Source of the DNA: Bacillus sp. (in: firmicutes) | Lineage (GTDB): Bacteria; Bacillota; Bacilli; Bacillales; Salisediminibacteriaceae | DNA length: 64,000 nt | Direction of reading: 5' to 3' | Assembly: GCA_003560495.1 (NCBI GenBank) | Contig: PWLM01000217.1 | Coordinates: 1-64,000 of the forward strand | Part shown: piece by piece, positions 1 to 12,872 of the stretch | Position numbering within the stretch: position 1 is the stretch's first letter | Layout: each line of letters opens with the position of its first letter | The notes under the pieces: model-generated | What the model saw: the letters and a program-made list of their open reading frames with translations, nothing else | The model's database searches: none | What the model was told of the DNA's origin: nothing | Translations under genes and position numbers: made by a program

Positions 1-335
1 ACACGTCCGATTTCTTTCAGATACATTCTTACTGGATCGTTAATTTTAATTCCCGGCGGTACACTGAGATCGTTCAGATCGAACGCCTCTTCTTTTTCCA
101 CCTGCTGCAGACTTGGAACCGTTTCACTTTCGTTAATGATTTCCACGCCCTGCTCACCAAGGTATTCAAAGAATTCATCCATCTGCTCGGAATCCTGATC
201 AAAAGCTCCAAGGCGTTCCGTAATTTCGGCATATGTCAAGGAACCCCTTTTCTTTCCGGATTCCAGAAGCTGCTCTTTTACCTGATCGATGGTCAAATCT
301 CCTTCCGCCAGCGGGCGGATTGGTTTCTCAGCCAT
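1..335 (-). CDS. rpoD: RNA polymerase primary sigma factor, N-terminal part (truncated by window edge)
   Basis: Reverse-strand translation from ATG at 335: [41 protein letters not shown]...[13 protein letters not shown], sigma-70 region 1.1/1.2; adjacent to dnaG. Confidence 0.93.
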   Translation of the reverse strand, partial: MAEKPIRPLAEGDLTIDQVKEQLLESGKKRGSLTYAEITERLGAFDQDSEQMDEFFEYLGEQGVEIINESETVPSLQQVEKEEAFDLNDLSVPPGIKINDPVRMYLKEIGR

Positions 336-383
336 ACGATCCCTCCTTCCACGTTATCAAGGTGCTTTTCTCCGATGTGCTGA

Positions 384-2180
384 TTACTGCATTTTCGTTT
401 TAAGCTCCAGCATCTTAGCGGCATAATTTTTAAGCTGCTCTACGTCATTTGTCTGTTTCATCAGCTGCTGAAGCTCCTCTATCTGTTTTCTTGCAGGAGT
501 GCGGTGTATAATCTGTCTGGCATAGTCCTCCATCACCTGCTCAGAAAGGTCAACGTGGACCTCCTTCATTGCAAGTGCTGCAGCAGTCTGCTTTAATTCC
601 GCGTCTCCGACTGTTTCCAGAAACCCTGCGGGGTCACTTTCATGCCCGGCTGCATAGAAACTGTAAAGAAGTGCCGCAAGCGCCTGATAAGTTTCGTATT
701 GAAAAGCAGAGCCGATTCGTTTCTCAACATCTTCTGCCGCTTCCCTTGAATGAATCATCATAGCAATAAGATCACTTTCTGCTTTCTCATCTGCTGTAAG
801 CATTTTTCTGACCTGTTCGGCAGTAGCTTTACGGTGAATCTGTTTCTGCTGTTTAGTCCGTGCCTGTACATTATTCTGGACATGTTCCTTCATTTCCTGC
901 TTCAGAACATCATAAGATAAAGAGAATTCCTCTTCCAGACGCCTGATATAATGATCTCTTTCTATAGCTTTAGGAAGTCTGCTGATTTCAATCAGCATTT
1001 CTTCTACGAAACGAAGCTGATCCGCTTCCTGGGACATATTTTTGTTTCTGCGCAGGTAAACAGATTTAAATTCCATTAAAGTGCGGGGCTGGCCAATTAC
1101 AGTATCGGCGAAACGGTCAGCCCCGTACTCTTTAATATAGTCATCCGGATCCATACCTTCCGGAAGTGCAGCTACAAAGACTTCCAGCCCGGATTTTTTT
1201 AAAATCTCCGCATTCTTCCAGGCCGCTTTTTGTCCTGCTTCATCTCCGTCGTAACAGAGAATTACTCTATCAGCATTTCGGCGGAGCATTTTTGCCTGTT
1301 CTTCTGAAAGTGCCGTTCCAAGTGCACCTACTCCATGTTCTATACCCGCACGGAAAGCAGATATAACATCAACGTACCCTTCGAACAGAACGGCTTCATT
1401 TTTGCGTTTTACAGCCGGTCTGGCACCGTGGAAATAGTAGAGAAGCCGGCTTTTATTGAACACCTGGGATTCCGGACTGTTTAAATACTTCGGCTTGTCG
1501 TCCGCTTCCAGTACACGTCCCCCAAAAGCTATGACCCTGCCTGACTTGTCCCATATGGGAAACATAATTCTGTTACGAAAGCGGTCAAATGGCCTCCCGT
1601 CACTTTCTCTTAATGCAAGCAGTCCGCAGGCTGCCATATCATCAGGCTGGAAATTTCTTTTTTGAAGAAAGTCGGTCAGAAACGACCAAGAATCAGGAGC
1701 GTATCCCAGTTGAAACCGTTCAATCATTTCTTTCGTGAATCCACGTTTCCTCAAATATTCACGAGCCCGCCTGCCTTCCGGAGAAGAAACGAGCAGATGG
1801 TGGTAAAGCTTCATAGCCAGTTCGTGACCATCGTACCAGACACCTGCTTCTTCCCGTTCCGCTGTGTTTTGTTCCGGAGCTATTTCCGGAAGTTCGACAG
1901 ATGTTTTGGAAGCAAGCTTCTGAACTGTTTCCAGAAAACTCAGCCCTTCATATTCCATTACAAAAGTAAATATACTGCCACCCGCTCCACAACCGAAACA
2001 ATGATAAAGCTGCTTATCCTGAGATACAGAAAAAGAAGGTGTTTTTTCTCCATGAAATGGGCAGAGACCGGTAAAATTACGTCCTTGTTTTTTCAGCTGT
2101 ACATACTCACTTATGACATCAACTATATCCAGTTCCCTCCGGACTTTCTCCACTGTTTCTTCAGGAATGCGCTGGGCCAT
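384..2180 (-). CDS. dnaG: DNA primase
   Basis: CHC2 zinc finger (CPFHGEKTPSFSVSQDKQLYHCFGCG), TOPRIM (FEGYVDVISAFRAG); next to rpoD. Confidence 0.98.
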   Translation of the reverse strand: MAQRIPEETVEKVRRELDIVDVISEYVQLKKQGRNFTGLCPFHGEKTPSFSVSQDKQLYHCFGCGAGGSIFTFVMEYEGLSFLETVQKLASKTSVELPEIAPEQNTAEREEAGVWYDGHELAMKLYHHLLVSSPEGRRAREYLRKRGFTKEMIERFQLGYAPDSWSFLTDFLQKRNFQPDDMAACGLLALRESDGRPFDRFRNRIMFPIWDKSGRVIAFGGRVLEADDKPKYLNSPESQVFNKSRLLYYFHGARPAVKRKNEAVLFEGYVDVISAFRAGIEHGVGALGTALSEEQAKMLRRNADRVILCYDGDEAGQKAAWKNAEILKKSGLEVFVAALPEGMDPDDYIKEYGADRFADTVIGQPRTLMEFKSVYLRRNKNMSQEADQLRFVEEMLIEISRLPKAIERDHYIRRLEEEFSLSYDVLKQEMKEHVQNNVQARTKQQKQIHRKATAEQVRKMLTADEKAESDLIAMMIHSREAAEDVEKRIGSAFQYETYQALAALLYSFYAAGHESDPAGFLETVGDAELKQTAAALAMKEVHVDLSEQVMEDYARQIIHRTPARKQIEELQQLMKQTNDVEQLKNYAAKMLELKTKMQ

Positions 2181-2213
2181 GCTTTGTCACCACCTCTGTT
2201 AGTCGAAGAGATA

Positions 2214-2663
2214 CTATGTACAATCTGCGGCCGCTTCTCTCAAAGAAGCTGCAAAAGCCTTTTCATCCTCAATTGTCCTTTTGGCAGGGCCTGAACGGTA
2301 CTTCCCCCGTCGACGTTCCTTTTGTGCAGCATGACGAATTTCCAGGAGAAGATCCATCTCCTGATGCTGAACCAGTTTACCGGATGAGTTCACTACTTTG
2401 ACTCCTCCAGAAAGGACTATACCTGAGAGCCCAAGATCGTCTGTAATGACGATATCTCCCTTTTTGGCCCGTCCGGCGATTTCATAATCTGCTGCATCCG
2501 GACCGGACTCTACAATAATTACCTGGACATCCTCCGGCAGAGCTTCTCTGCGCAGGTGAGACCGGGAATGAACGAGAACTACACGCGCTTTCAGTTCGTA
2601 TCTCATGGATAGTACAGTTTTTACAACCGGACTGGCATCCGCATCAATATATATGGTAAGCAT
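2214..2663 (-). CDS. YaiI/YqxD (DUF188) family protein
   Basis: MLTIYIDADASPVVKTV... and DIVITDDLGLSGIVL, typical of the family; syntenic with yqxD. Confidence 0.9.
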   Translation of the reverse strand: MLTIYIDADASPVVKTVLSMRYELKARVVLVHSRSHLRREALPEDVQVIIVESGPDAADYEIAGRAKKGDIVITDDLGLSGIVLSGGVKVVNSSGKLVQHQEMDLLLEIRHAAQKERRRGKYRSGPAKRTIEDEKAFAASLREAAADCT

Positions 2664-2917
2664 AATTATCCTCTTTATCTCAGCTTCTTTAAGCGTCAGC
2701 CGCTGCTATTACGGAACACCTTCGCGGGACTTAATAAATATTCACCTTAAAAGATATTCGTTCTTTATAATAATAAGTCCTGCTCGTTTCGAAAATCTAA
2801 TTTTCTTTTAAACTCAACACTTCATTATAGTAGATTTTCTTAAAAATAGCCAGTGAAAAATCCAAAAGGACCCACCGGCAGTTTAAGTCCGATGGGTGCT
2901 GCTTATGAAATTTCTGC

Positions 2918-3733
2918 CTACTCCGACTGTACCATTTGGAAAATAATATTTGCTGTTTCTTCCACCGCTTTTGCTGAAACATCGATGACACGGCAGCCGA
3001 GACGCTTCATTACTTCTTCTGAATAGCTGAGTTCTTCTTCAATCCGCTGCAGTGTAGCATAGTTAGCTTCTGATTTTAACCCGAGAGCTTTCAGACGTTC
3101 TGTACGGATACCATTTAATTTTTCAGGGCTGATTTTCAGTCCGACCACTTTTTCCGGACTTATATTGAACAGCTCTTCCGGAGGTTCTACTTCCGGGACA
3201 AGCGGAACGTTAGCTACTTTGAGCCGTTTGTGGGCAAGATACTGGGAAAGAGGTGTTTTGGACGTTCTGGAGACCCCCACAAGAACAACATCCGCTCGCA
3301 GCACCCCTCTCGGATCTCTGCCGTCATCGTATTTCACCGCAAATTCTATTGCTTCAACTTTACGAAAATAATCTTCGTCAAGTGTGTGGATCAGACCCGA
3401 TTCATTTTTCGGCGGCACCTGCAGCCGCTCTTCCATCATCGTCAGAAGAGGGCTGAGTATATCATAAACAGGCAGTCCTTCTTCATTGGCACGTTTAATA
3501 ATATGATGCCTTACCTCCGGAAGAACCATTGTAAAGGCAATCATACCCTGATTATCCCGTGCTTCTGCTATTACTTCATCAACAGTTCCTATATCTTCGA
3601 CGTAAGGAATTCTCCGGATAGTCGTTTTATTTTCGTCAAACTGGCTTATTGCTGCTTTTACTACGAGCTCAGCAGTTTCTCCTACCGAGTCGGACAGCAC
3701 ATATACAGTAACGTGGTCCTGCTTCTCAGACAT
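2918..3733 (-). CDS. Pyruvate, phosphate dikinase regulatory protein-like (DUF299/YqfL)
   Basis: [36 protein letters not shown]-loop-like motif; synteny with ccpN. Confidence 0.92.
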   Translation of the reverse strand: MSEKQDHVTVYVLSDSVGETAELVVKAAISQFDENKTTIRRIPYVEDIGTVDEVIAEARDNQGMIAFTMVLPEVRHHIIKRANEEGLPVYDILSPLLTMMEERLQVPPKNESGLIHTLDEDYFRKVEAIEFAVKYDDGRDPRGVLRADVVLVGVSRTSKTPLSQYLAHKRLKVANVPLVPEVEPPEELFNISPEKVVGLKISPEKLNGIRTERLKALGLKSEANYATLQRIEEELSYSEEVMKRLGCRVIDVSAKAVEETANIIFQMVQSE

Positions 3734-3756
3734 ACTACCGCTTCCTTTCTTCAGCT

Positions 3757-4392
3757 TTACTCTTCCGCCCCAATGTAAACAAAGGCTTTTGTTATATTAG
3801 TTTTAGTAATGCGGCCGATGACATCATATTCTCCATTATCATCCTTTTTCACTACAGGGAGGCCGTCGATCTGCTTACTTATAAGCTTGTTAGCGATTTC
3901 CAGCATGGAATCCTCTGCTGTACATGTCGTCACGTTCGGCATTCTCGTCATAATAATACCGATGGGCAGAGCTTCCAGATCCTGTTTTCCCATGCTGGCT
4001 CTGAGAAGGTCCTTCCTGGACACAATACCGATCAGCTTCCCGCTTTCATTTACAACAAACAATGTTCCGACATCTTCCAGAAACATGGAACATATTGCAT
4101 CGTATACGGAAGAATTTTCAGGAATGACTACAGGAATGGACTGAAAATCTTTAACTTTCATTTTTAAAAGACGTTCCTGAAAAAGCTGACTTCCTGTTTT
4201 CCCTGTATAGTAATATCCGACTCTCGGTCTGGCATCAAGATAACCGGACATAGTCAGTACGGTGAGATCCGGCCTGAGTGTAGCCCTCGTCAATTTCAAA
4301 ATATCTGCGATTTTTTCACCTGTAATAGGACCGTTTTCTTTAACAATCTCTACGATACGCTGCTGTCTAGCTGATAATTCCACATTTTTCAC
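3757..4392 (-). CDS. ccpN: CcpN-type transcriptional repressor (HTH + tandem CBS)
   Basis: [59 protein letters not shown] plus CBS domains; next to glyS. Confidence 0.92.
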   Translation of the reverse strand: MKNVELSARQQRIVEIVKENGPITGEKIADILKLTRATLRPDLTVLTMSGYLDARPRVGYYYTGKTGSQLFQERLLKMKVKDFQSIPVVIPENSSVYDAICSMFLEDVGTLFVVNESGKLIGIVSRKDLLRASMGKQDLEALPIGIIMTRMPNVTTCTAEDSMLEIANKLISKQIDGLPVVKKDDNGEYDVIGRITKTNITKAFVYIGAEE

Positions 4393-4421
4393 CGCCTTTA
4401 CGCACCGTATTCAAGGTGCTG

Positions 4422-6512
4422 TTAACTTTGAGAGTGGAACACAATTTTCTGAAATTCTGCAAAAGAGAGAATCAAGGCAGCTGTCTGTTTCATCTGTGCC
4501 AGTCTGTTCGCCTTTATTTTTTCATCTTCTGCCATCACCATAATATGATCGAAATAATTATGAATATACGGCACGAGCTTCTGTAACGATTCATACGTTT
4601 TTTCTACACTGTCAGATGAAAGACTTTCGGAAGCTTCTTTAGCAGCTTCTTTAACTGCAGCGTCCAAGTCTTTTTCTTCCTGCTGCTCGAATAGACCTTC
4701 GTCCATCGTATGATCCGAATCCGATGCTTTGCGCGAAATGTTTGTTACCCGGCTGAAAGCTTCCACTTCTTTTTTGAATTCTCTGCTGTCCAGACGGTTC
4801 ATTAGAAACTCTGCTTTTTTTACAATGAGTCCTGGGTAGTTCAGCCCGGTCTCCATCACCGCTTCTGCTACATCGTACCGTACACCGCGGTCTTTCAGAA
4901 GGTTTTTCCATCGCAGTTTGAAAAATTCCTGCAGATCTTTCAGAACTGATTCTTTATCTTTTTTCAAAAGACCGAGCGAAGCAGTATGATCCACCGCTTT
5001 TTCTATCAAATCAGATAAATTAAATTCCCAGCCGTCCGTAAGGTAAATCTGAAGAACAGCCGCTGTCTGCCTGCGGAGACCGTGGGGGTCCTGAGACCCT
5101 GTAGGTATATTTCCTATACCAAAACTTGTAACAAGTGTGTCGAGCTTGTCTGCTGCACTTACGAGGCTTCCCGCGTCAGAAGAAGGTGTCTTATCCCCGG
5201 ACTGCTTAGGGAAATAGTGCTCTTTTACAGCCAGGGCAGTCTCCGGTTTTTCTCCATCATGAAGAGCGTAGTATTCTCCCATCCTGCCTTCAAGCTCCGG
5301 AAATTCGTCCACCATATGCGTGACAAGATCTGTTTTACACAGTTGAGCTGCCCGGTCGGCGGTTTTTCTCGTTTCATCAGTTACTTGTGTTTTATCTGCA
5401 AGCAGTGCAGTAATCTGCCGGATTCTTTCAGTTTTATCCGCGACAGTCCCGAGATCCTCGTGATATACAACGGATTCAAGCTTGGGCAGGCGGTCTTCGA
5501 GAGATACCTTTTTGTCTTCGGCAAAGAAAAATTCAGCATCGGACAACCGGGCCCGCAGCACTTTTTCATTTCCTTTCTGGACATTTTCCAGATGACGATG
5601 ATCTCCGTTACGGACGGTGATGAAGTGTGCGAGAAGCTTTCCTTCCTGATTCATGACCGGGAAGTAGCGCTGATGTTCCCGCATAGACGTAATTAATACT
5701 TCTGCAGGAACATCAAGGAAACTTTCATCGAAACCTCCTGACAGAGCGGTAGGGTACTCCACAAGATTATTGACTTCCTCAAGAAGCCCTTCGTTTACAG
5801 GGACGTTCCAGTTTTCAACTCCCGCTATTTCTTTAATCTGGTTATGAATAGCACTTTTTCTTTCTTCCGGATCTGCAATCACATGCTGGGATAAAAGAAC
5901 GTTTTCGTAATCGACAGCGCTCTCCAGTTCCGCGCAGCTTCCAAGAAAACGGTGTCCCCATGTTGTTCGTCCGGATTTCACGTTCGTTACTTCAAAAGGA
6001 ATAACTTCTTCATCAAATAAAGCAGTAATCCATTTGATCGGCCGGACATAACGCAGTTCATAGCTGCCCCAGCGCATGTTTTTCGGGAACGTAAGCTGAA
6101 GCATGACTTCTTTGATTTCCGGAAGAAGTGCTGCCAGATCTTTACCTTCCGTATGCTTTTTAGCAAATACATAATTCTCGCCTTTATATTGTTTCATGTA
6201 CAGGTCGGACGGCTGGACACCCTGGCCGCGTGCAAATCCTTCAGCAGCTTTCGTCCAGCTGCCATCCTTCACGGCAATCTTCTCTGCAGGTCCCTTGGCT
6301 TCTTCTTCCATATCATCCTGTTTTTCCGGGAGACCGGTCACCTGGACTGCCAGCCTTCTCGGAGTGGAGAAACGCTTCACATGATCATAAGTAATGCTCT
6401 GCTCCTCCATCCATTTAATGAGCCGGTCGGCAAGTTCGTTCATAGCATTAGTGACGAATCGCGCCGGCATTTCTTCCAATCCGATTTCAAATAAGAGAGT
6501 TTTTTTATTCAT
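4422..6512 (-). CDS. glyS: Glycyl-tRNA synthetase beta subunit (start trimmed from the 6650 ORF to [19 protein letters not shown])
   Basis: [14 protein letters not shown] start motif, RRLAVQV; overlaps the end of glyQ by 8 nt. Confidence 0.96.
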   Translation of the reverse strand: MNKKTLLFEIGLEEMPARFVTNAMNELADRLIKWMEEQSITYDHVKRFSTPRRLAVQVTGLPEKQDDMEEEAKGPAEKIAVKDGSWTKAAEGFARGQGVQPSDLYMKQYKGENYVFAKKHTEGKDLAALLPEIKEVMLQLTFPKNMRWGSYELRYVRPIKWITALFDEEVIPFEVTNVKSGRTTWGHRFLGSCAELESAVDYENVLLSQHVIADPEERKSAIHNQIKEIAGVENWNVPVNEGLLEEVNNLVEYPTALSGGFDESFLDVPAEVLITSMREHQRYFPVMNQEGKLLAHFITVRNGDHRHLENVQKGNEKVLRARLSDAEFFFAEDKKVSLEDRLPKLESVVYHEDLGTVADKTERIRQITALLADKTQVTDETRKTADRAAQLCKTDLVTHMVDEFPELEGRMGEYYALHDGEKPETALAVKEHYFPKQSGDKTPSSDAGSLVSAADKLDTLVTSFGIGNIPTGSQDPHGLRRQTAAVLQIYLTDGWEFNLSDLIEKAVDHTASLGLLKKDKESVLKDLQEFFKLRWKNLLKDRGVRYDVAEAVMETGLNYPGLIVKKAEFLMNRLDSREFKKEVEAFSRVTNISRKASDSDHTMDEGLFEQQEEKDLDAAVKEAAKEASESLSSDSVEKTYESLQKLVPYIHNYFDHIMVMAEDEKIKANRLAQMKQTAALILSFAEFQKIVFHSQS

Positions 6513-7389
6513 AGCTTTTCTCCTCCTTGCGCATTGGGAAGCCGAGCTTTTCCCGGGATTCATAATAAGTTGCGGCACAGTTTCTTGCGAGCGTCCGGAC
6601 CCTTCCAATATAACCTGTGCGCTCCGTAACAGAAATAGCTCCCTGGGCATCGAGCAGATTAAAAACGTGGGAGCACTTCAGAACATAGTCATAGGAAGGA
6701 ATAACAAGACCGAGTTCCAGTGTTCTTTTCGCTTCTTTTTCGTATGTTGCAAACAGATCGAAAAGCATCGCACGGTCAGCTGCTTCAAATGAATATTTGG
6801 ACTGCTCGTATTCGTTCTGTCTGAATACGTCACCGTACGTAAAATCACCGACCCATTCCAGATCATATACATTTTCTTTGTCCTGAATGTAGGAGGCAAG
6901 CCGTTCAATTCCATAGGTGATCTCCACGGTGACGGGATGTGCTTCCAGCCCCCCGACCTGCTGGAAATAAGTAAACTGGGTGATTTCCATTCCATCGAGC
7001 CACACTTCCCAGCCGAGGCCCCAGGCTGCCAGTGTCGGAGCTTCCCAGTTATCCTCTACAAAACGTATATCATGCTCGTCCGGATTAATTCCTAACTGTT
7101 TCAGGCTTTCAAGATATAACTCCTGAATATTGTCCGGGGACGGTTTCATTACTACCTGAAATTGATGGTGCTGGTACAGCCGGTTAGGATTTTCTCCGTA
7201 TCTGCCGTCAGCCGGACGTCGTGAAGGCTCCACGTAAGCGGCGTTCCACGGTTCGGGTCCGATACTTTTTAAAAACGTCATAGGGTTCATTGTACCTGCC
7301 CCTTTTTCGACGTCGTATGGCTGAAGAAGCAGACAGTTCTGCTTTCCCCAGAAATCCTGCAGTGTTAAGATCATCTCCTGTACATTCAT
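6505..7389 (-). CDS. glyQ: Glycyl-tRNA synthetase alpha subunit
   Basis: [40 protein letters not shown]... Confidence 0.98.
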   Translation of the reverse strand: MNVQEMILTLQDFWGKQNCLLLQPYDVEKGAGTMNPMTFLKSIGPEPWNAAYVEPSRRPADGRYGENPNRLYQHHQFQVVMKPSPDNIQELYLESLKQLGINPDEHDIRFVEDNWEAPTLAAWGLGWEVWLDGMEITQFTYFQQVGGLEAHPVTVEITYGIERLASYIQDKENVYDLEWVGDFTYGDVFRQNEYEQSKYSFEAADRAMLFDLFATYEKEAKRTLELGLVIPSYDYVLKCSHVFNLLDAQGAISVTERTGYIGRVRTLARNCAATYYESREKLGFPMRKEEKSYE

Positions 7390-7397
7390 TACAATCC

Positions 7398-7645
7398 CTC
7401 CGTTGTCATTAGTTGACTCCGCGGCAAAAAAACTCCCGCCGCTATATCTTGAGCCAAGATATAGGGACGAGAGTTACCCGCGGTTCCACCCTATTTGTGC
7501 CTTGCCGGCACCACTTTCTGCGTACTGCTCCAAAGCGCCTTCCCCGATCAGTAACCACCCGGCTCACACTATCCCGGACTCGCTGACAAAACGATTCTGT
7601 CTTCAGGTACTATTCTTCTTCTACACAGCTTTTATACGTGTTTAA
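7398..7645 (-). promoter_or_regulatory. T-box leader upstream of glyQS
   Basis: Reverse strand has T-box core AGGGTGGAACCGCG (7479-7492) followed by a terminator hairpin ACTCTCGTCCCTATATCTTGgctCAAGATATAGCGGCGGGAGTTTTTTT (7426-7474), directly upstream of glyQ. Confidence 0.92.
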
Positions 7646-7648
7646 ATA

Positions 7649-8425
7649 CTACGAGAAATCCTTTCCGCTGTCAAGATTTCCTGCTTCAAGATCCTCCATT
7701 TGTTTAAGAAAACGCTTGGCTTTAATATATACTCCGACGTATTCTTCATAATAGGCTTCCAGTGTATCCTTAAGCTCTTTTTTCGTTGACGGCTTTACGG
7801 AAATCTTCCCTATTCGTGAAGGGTTGATCTGCTGGAAAAGGCGGAGCAGCTTTACTGCATGGGGCCCTGCAGGTGAAGGTCTATCATCAATGTGAGCGCA
7901 GTGGCGGCAGAGGACCCCTGCATACTTCAGGGAAAATCGAGTAATCTCATCCATATTTCCACAGTTTACACAGGCATTCAGCACCGGCGCAGCTCCGGAT
8001 ACGTAAAGCATTTTCGTTTCGAAAATACGTATGAGAATTTCCGGATCATCTTCTTCGTTCATTCGTGAAAATATTTGAAGAAGCAGATCGAAAAGCGGAG
8101 CAGCCGGCTGTTTATCCTCCGTTAATTTATCAAGCAGCTCCACAGCATAGGAAGCGTAGGCTGTTTTCATCAAATCGCTGCGTATATAACGAAAAGAGTC
8201 TACTATATCTGCCTGATTAAGACTTCCCATTCCCCGGGACTGGTGGTAAATAAAAACTCCATGGACAAACAGCTGGCTTGCCGAGGCAAATTTACTTTTC
8301 GTTTTTTTAGCACCCCTGGCCATAAGAGCGGTCTTCCCATTTTCACGGGAATATATAGTGATAATTTTATGGTTTTCACCATAATCTGTTGTCCGGAGTA
8401 CAATTCCTTCTACTTTTTGCAGCAT
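7649..8425 (-). CDS. recO: DNA repair protein RecO
   Basis: MLQKVEGIVLRTTDYGENHKIITIYSRENGK, zinc-binding Cys cluster, synteny with era. Confidence 0.95.
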   Translation of the reverse strand: MLQKVEGIVLRTTDYGENHKIITIYSRENGKTALMARGAKKTKSKFASASQLFVHGVFIYHQSRGMGSLNQADIVDSFRYIRSDLMKTAYASYAVELLDKLTEDKQPAAPLFDLLLQIFSRMNEEDDPEILIRIFETKMLYVSGAAPVLNACVNCGNMDEITRFSLKYAGVLCRHCAHIDDRPSPAGPHAVKLLRLFQQINPSRIGKISVKPSTKKELKDTLEAYYEEYVGVYIKAKRFLKQMEDLEAGNLDSGKDFS

Positions 8426-8449
8426 TGAACTCCCTCCGCCCAGCCTGGT

Positions 8450-10145
<1,696 letters not shown>

Positions 10146-10162
<17 letters not shown>

Positions 10163-10613
10163 GAGCTTTCAGTATCTCTTCCTGAAGAGTAAACATTTCT
10201 TTCTCTTCTTCTTCCGACTCGTGAATATAACCGTTCAAGTGGAGAAATCCGTGCACTGCAAGGAAACTGAGTTCCCTCTCGAGAGAATGTCCGTATTCTT
10301 CGGCCTGCGCTTCAGCCCTTTCCATCGATATAATTACATCCCCCATGATGTTCGGAGCATCTTCCATTAACCCCGAATCCTCCGCCCCTTCATTGAGGGC
10401 GAAGGAAAGTACATCTGTCGGCTGGTCTTTTCCCCTGTAGTCGCGGTTTAAATTCTTAATTTCTTCATCATCCACAATACTTACCGACACTTCTGAACCG
10501 GCAGCAACATTTTCTTTTGTCATTGCTGTTGCAATTACCTGTCTGATGAGGCTGCTCTGATCATCCGAAAGTTTCCCGGAATGATCTGTTATTTCGATAT
10601 CAAAATCGTTCAT
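10146..10613 (-). CDS. ybeY: Endoribonuclease YbeY
   Basis: GDVIISMERAEAQAEEYGHSLERELSFLAVHGFLHLNGYIHE (HxxxHxxxxxH-type motif); start trimmed to MNDFDIEITD. Confidence 0.95.
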
Positions 10614-10614
10614 A

Positions 10615-12807
10615 TTATTTCCCCTCCGCTTTCGGAAGTTTGTCATCTTCCGGATAATCTATTCTGGAATGGAACGTCCCTTTTAACGTTTCGCAAATAG
10701 AAGTATAGACGATGTGAAGCTCCTTTAATGTAAGATCACATTCGTCAAACTGGCCGTCTTCCAGCCTGTCGTTAATAATTTTTTTAACAAGTTGTTCAAT
10801 TTTCTGCTGAGTGGGTGCCTGCATTGATCTTACCGCGGCCTCCACACTGTCCGCAACACCTACTACGGCACTTTCCTTTGAAGATGCTTTCGGTCCCGGG
10901 TATCTGTAGTCTTTTTCCTCGGGATCCTCCCCTGCTTCACTGGCTTTAAAATAAAAATATTTTAATAGCGTAGTTCCATGATGCTGCTCTGCGATATCGA
11001 TAATTTCCCGGGGCATCCTCTCTTTTTTCAGCATTTCTGCCCCATCGTAAGGGTGGGCGATTATTATTTCTGCACTCTTCTTCGGAGGAGTCCTATCGTG
11101 CGGATTTGCCATTTTCAGCTGATTTTCAATAAAATATTGAGGCCTTTTCGTTTTTCCTATGTCGTGGTAGTAGGCGCCTACCCTGGCGAGAAGGCCGTTG
11201 GCGCCTATAGCTTCACACGCTCCTTCAGCAAGGTTTGCCACCACCACACTATGATGGTATGTCCCAGGCGCTTCCAGTAATATTTTTCTGAGAAGCGGTT
11301 TGTTCGGATTCGATAGTTCGATCAGTCTTGAAGCTGACAGGACCCCAAACCCAGCTTCAAAAAATGGCAGTAGACCAACAGCCAGGATAATGGAAGTATA
11401 GCCCCCTGCCACGGCAAAACCGGCATAGAATCCGGTTTCAGCAAGAGGAATGGGCAGTCCCTTCAGCAGCAGCAGCGCTGAAACAACACTCAGGTTAACT
11501 GTGGCAATCAGTGTTCCGGTTTTCAGCATATAGGAGAGCCGATTTGATTTGTTCAGGAAAAACACCGAAGCTACCCCGCTGAAAAATACATACAGCATGT
11601 AAGAGTAATCCATTACTGCCGTCGTCTGCTGGTTAAAAACAACTCCTGCAGCGACACTGAGAAGAAAACTAAGAAAAAGCGCTGCCCGCTTCTGAAGCAG
11701 CATGCCTGCAAGGAGAGTTCCGGCAGCTGCCGGGACGACATAGACGATGCCTTCTACATCATACACCTGGAGCAGGCTCGTCAGCTTCATAATAACCAGA
11801 GTAACACTGTATATAAGTACAAAAAGCAGCAGGTGGGTATTATTGGATTGTAAACTCGTATTTGCTTGACTTAAATATTGAGACAGCATCACCATAAGCA
11901 GTGTAATAATCAGTGCAAGACCACTGTATGGGATAAGGGCGGAATTTTCCTCCGTCAATCCTGCCAGATTCAGCTGGTTATATATTTCAGAAGTAATAAC
12001 CTGTCCTTCCTCAACAATGAGTTCTCCTTCACGAATCATTACAGGATCCACTTCGTCGGCAGCTGCTTCACGTGCCTCCATGGTAGCTTCTTCGTCAATC
12101 ATATAGTTCGGAGTAATACTGTGGCGTGCCAAATCTGCCATAGCATCCTCCATTGTTCTTCTGACAGAAGCTGATCTTACCCGCGACTCCGCACTGTCAC
12201 GGGCTTCTGTAACTTCGTTCAGCCCGATCTCTTCGGACATCACATCGTATACAGCACTGCCTACCGTTTCCTGCATATTTTGCAGTTCCTCTGAGGAGGC
12301 TTCCAGAAGTGTCTCAAGTGTTTCGTCTTCCAAATTTTCACCAATCTCCGGAGAAAATCTGGAACGAAGTTCATCCACCTGCTCGGTTCTTGACCAGAGC
12401 TCTGCTTCTTCCGAATTATCTGCTCCTTCATCACCAACCGATGCAAGTTCACCTTCCTGTTCACGGATTTCAAGCTGCACAAGCCGTATAGACTGAAAAA
12501 CATCGTTCAGCCGCTCCAGCTGATTATCAGCATACCTTGTTTTTAATGAATAAACAGGATCCACACTTCCGGCGGCTTCCTGCTCTCTTCTTTCTGTTTC
12601 TTCCCTATCCTCTACAGTAACAGGGGAGCGGATATCTTCAGAAGAAACTTCTCCGGTTTCTATATCGAGATTTTCCGGGGCAGTATTAGTGAACAGAAGG
12701 GCAAATGTTATCAGCCCTGCTGTTAAAAATAATATAAATCGGATGTAGGGATGATCCTTTATTCGCTTCCACCAATTCTGCTGATCTATAGACGAGCGGT
12801 CTGCCAA
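10615..12807 (-). CDS. pgpH: 7TM-HD domain cyclic-di-AMP phosphodiesterase (PgpH/YqfF), probable TTG start
   Basis: 7TM region and HD domain (YHHSVVVANLAEGACEAIG...YYHDIGKTKRPQYF); AGGAGG upstream of TTGGCAGAC at 12807. Confidence 0.9.
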   Translation of the reverse strand: MADRSSIDQQNWWKRIKDHPYIRFILFLTAGLITFALLFTNTAPENLDIETGEVSSEDIRSPVTVEDREETERREQEAAGSVDPVYSLKTRYADNQLERLNDVFQSIRLVQLEIREQEGELASVGDEGADNSEEAELWSRTEQVDELRSRFSPEIGENLEDETLETLLEASSEELQNMQETVGSAVYDVMSEEIGLNEVTEARDSAESRVRSASVRRTMEDAMADLARHSITPNYMIDEEATMEAREAAADEVDPVMIREGELIVEEGQVITSEIYNQLNLAGLTEENSALIPYSGLALIITLLMVMLSQYLSQANTSLQSNNTHLLLFVLIYSVTLVIMKLTSLLQVYDVEGIVYVVPAAAGTLLAGMLLQKRAALFLSFLLSVAAGVVFNQQTTAVMDYSYMLYVFFSGVASVFFLNKSNRLSYMLKTGTLIATVNLSVVSALLLLKGLPIPLAETGFYAGFAVAGGYTSIILAVGLLPFFEAGFGVLSASRLIELSNPNKPLLRKILLEAPGTYHHSVVVANLAEGACEAIGANGLLARVGAYYHDIGKTKRPQYFIENQLKMANPHDRTPPKKSAEIIIAHPYDGAEMLKKERMPREIIDIAEQHHGTTLLKYFYFKASEAGEDPEEKDYRYPGPKASSKESAVVGVADSVEAAVRSMQAPTQQKIEQLVKKIINDRLEDGQFDECDLTLKELHIVYTSICETLKGTFHSRIDYPEDDKLPKAEGK

Positions 12808-12872
12808 GCAGTTCCCTCCTTTCCATACCTTAAGGTAATGGAAAGCGTGCATGAGGTACACTCATCCACGCT

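Noticed and set aside
1662-2294. 210-aa plus-strand ORF opposite dnaG
   Set aside because: Fully antisense to dnaG; no domain signature.
5082-5696. 204-aa plus-strand ORF opposite glyS
   Set aside because: Shadow ORF inside glyS.
7426-7474. Hairpin upstream of glyQ as a plain recO terminator
   Set aside because: It is preceded by the T-box core AGGGTGGAACCGCG, so it is better explained as the T-box terminator.
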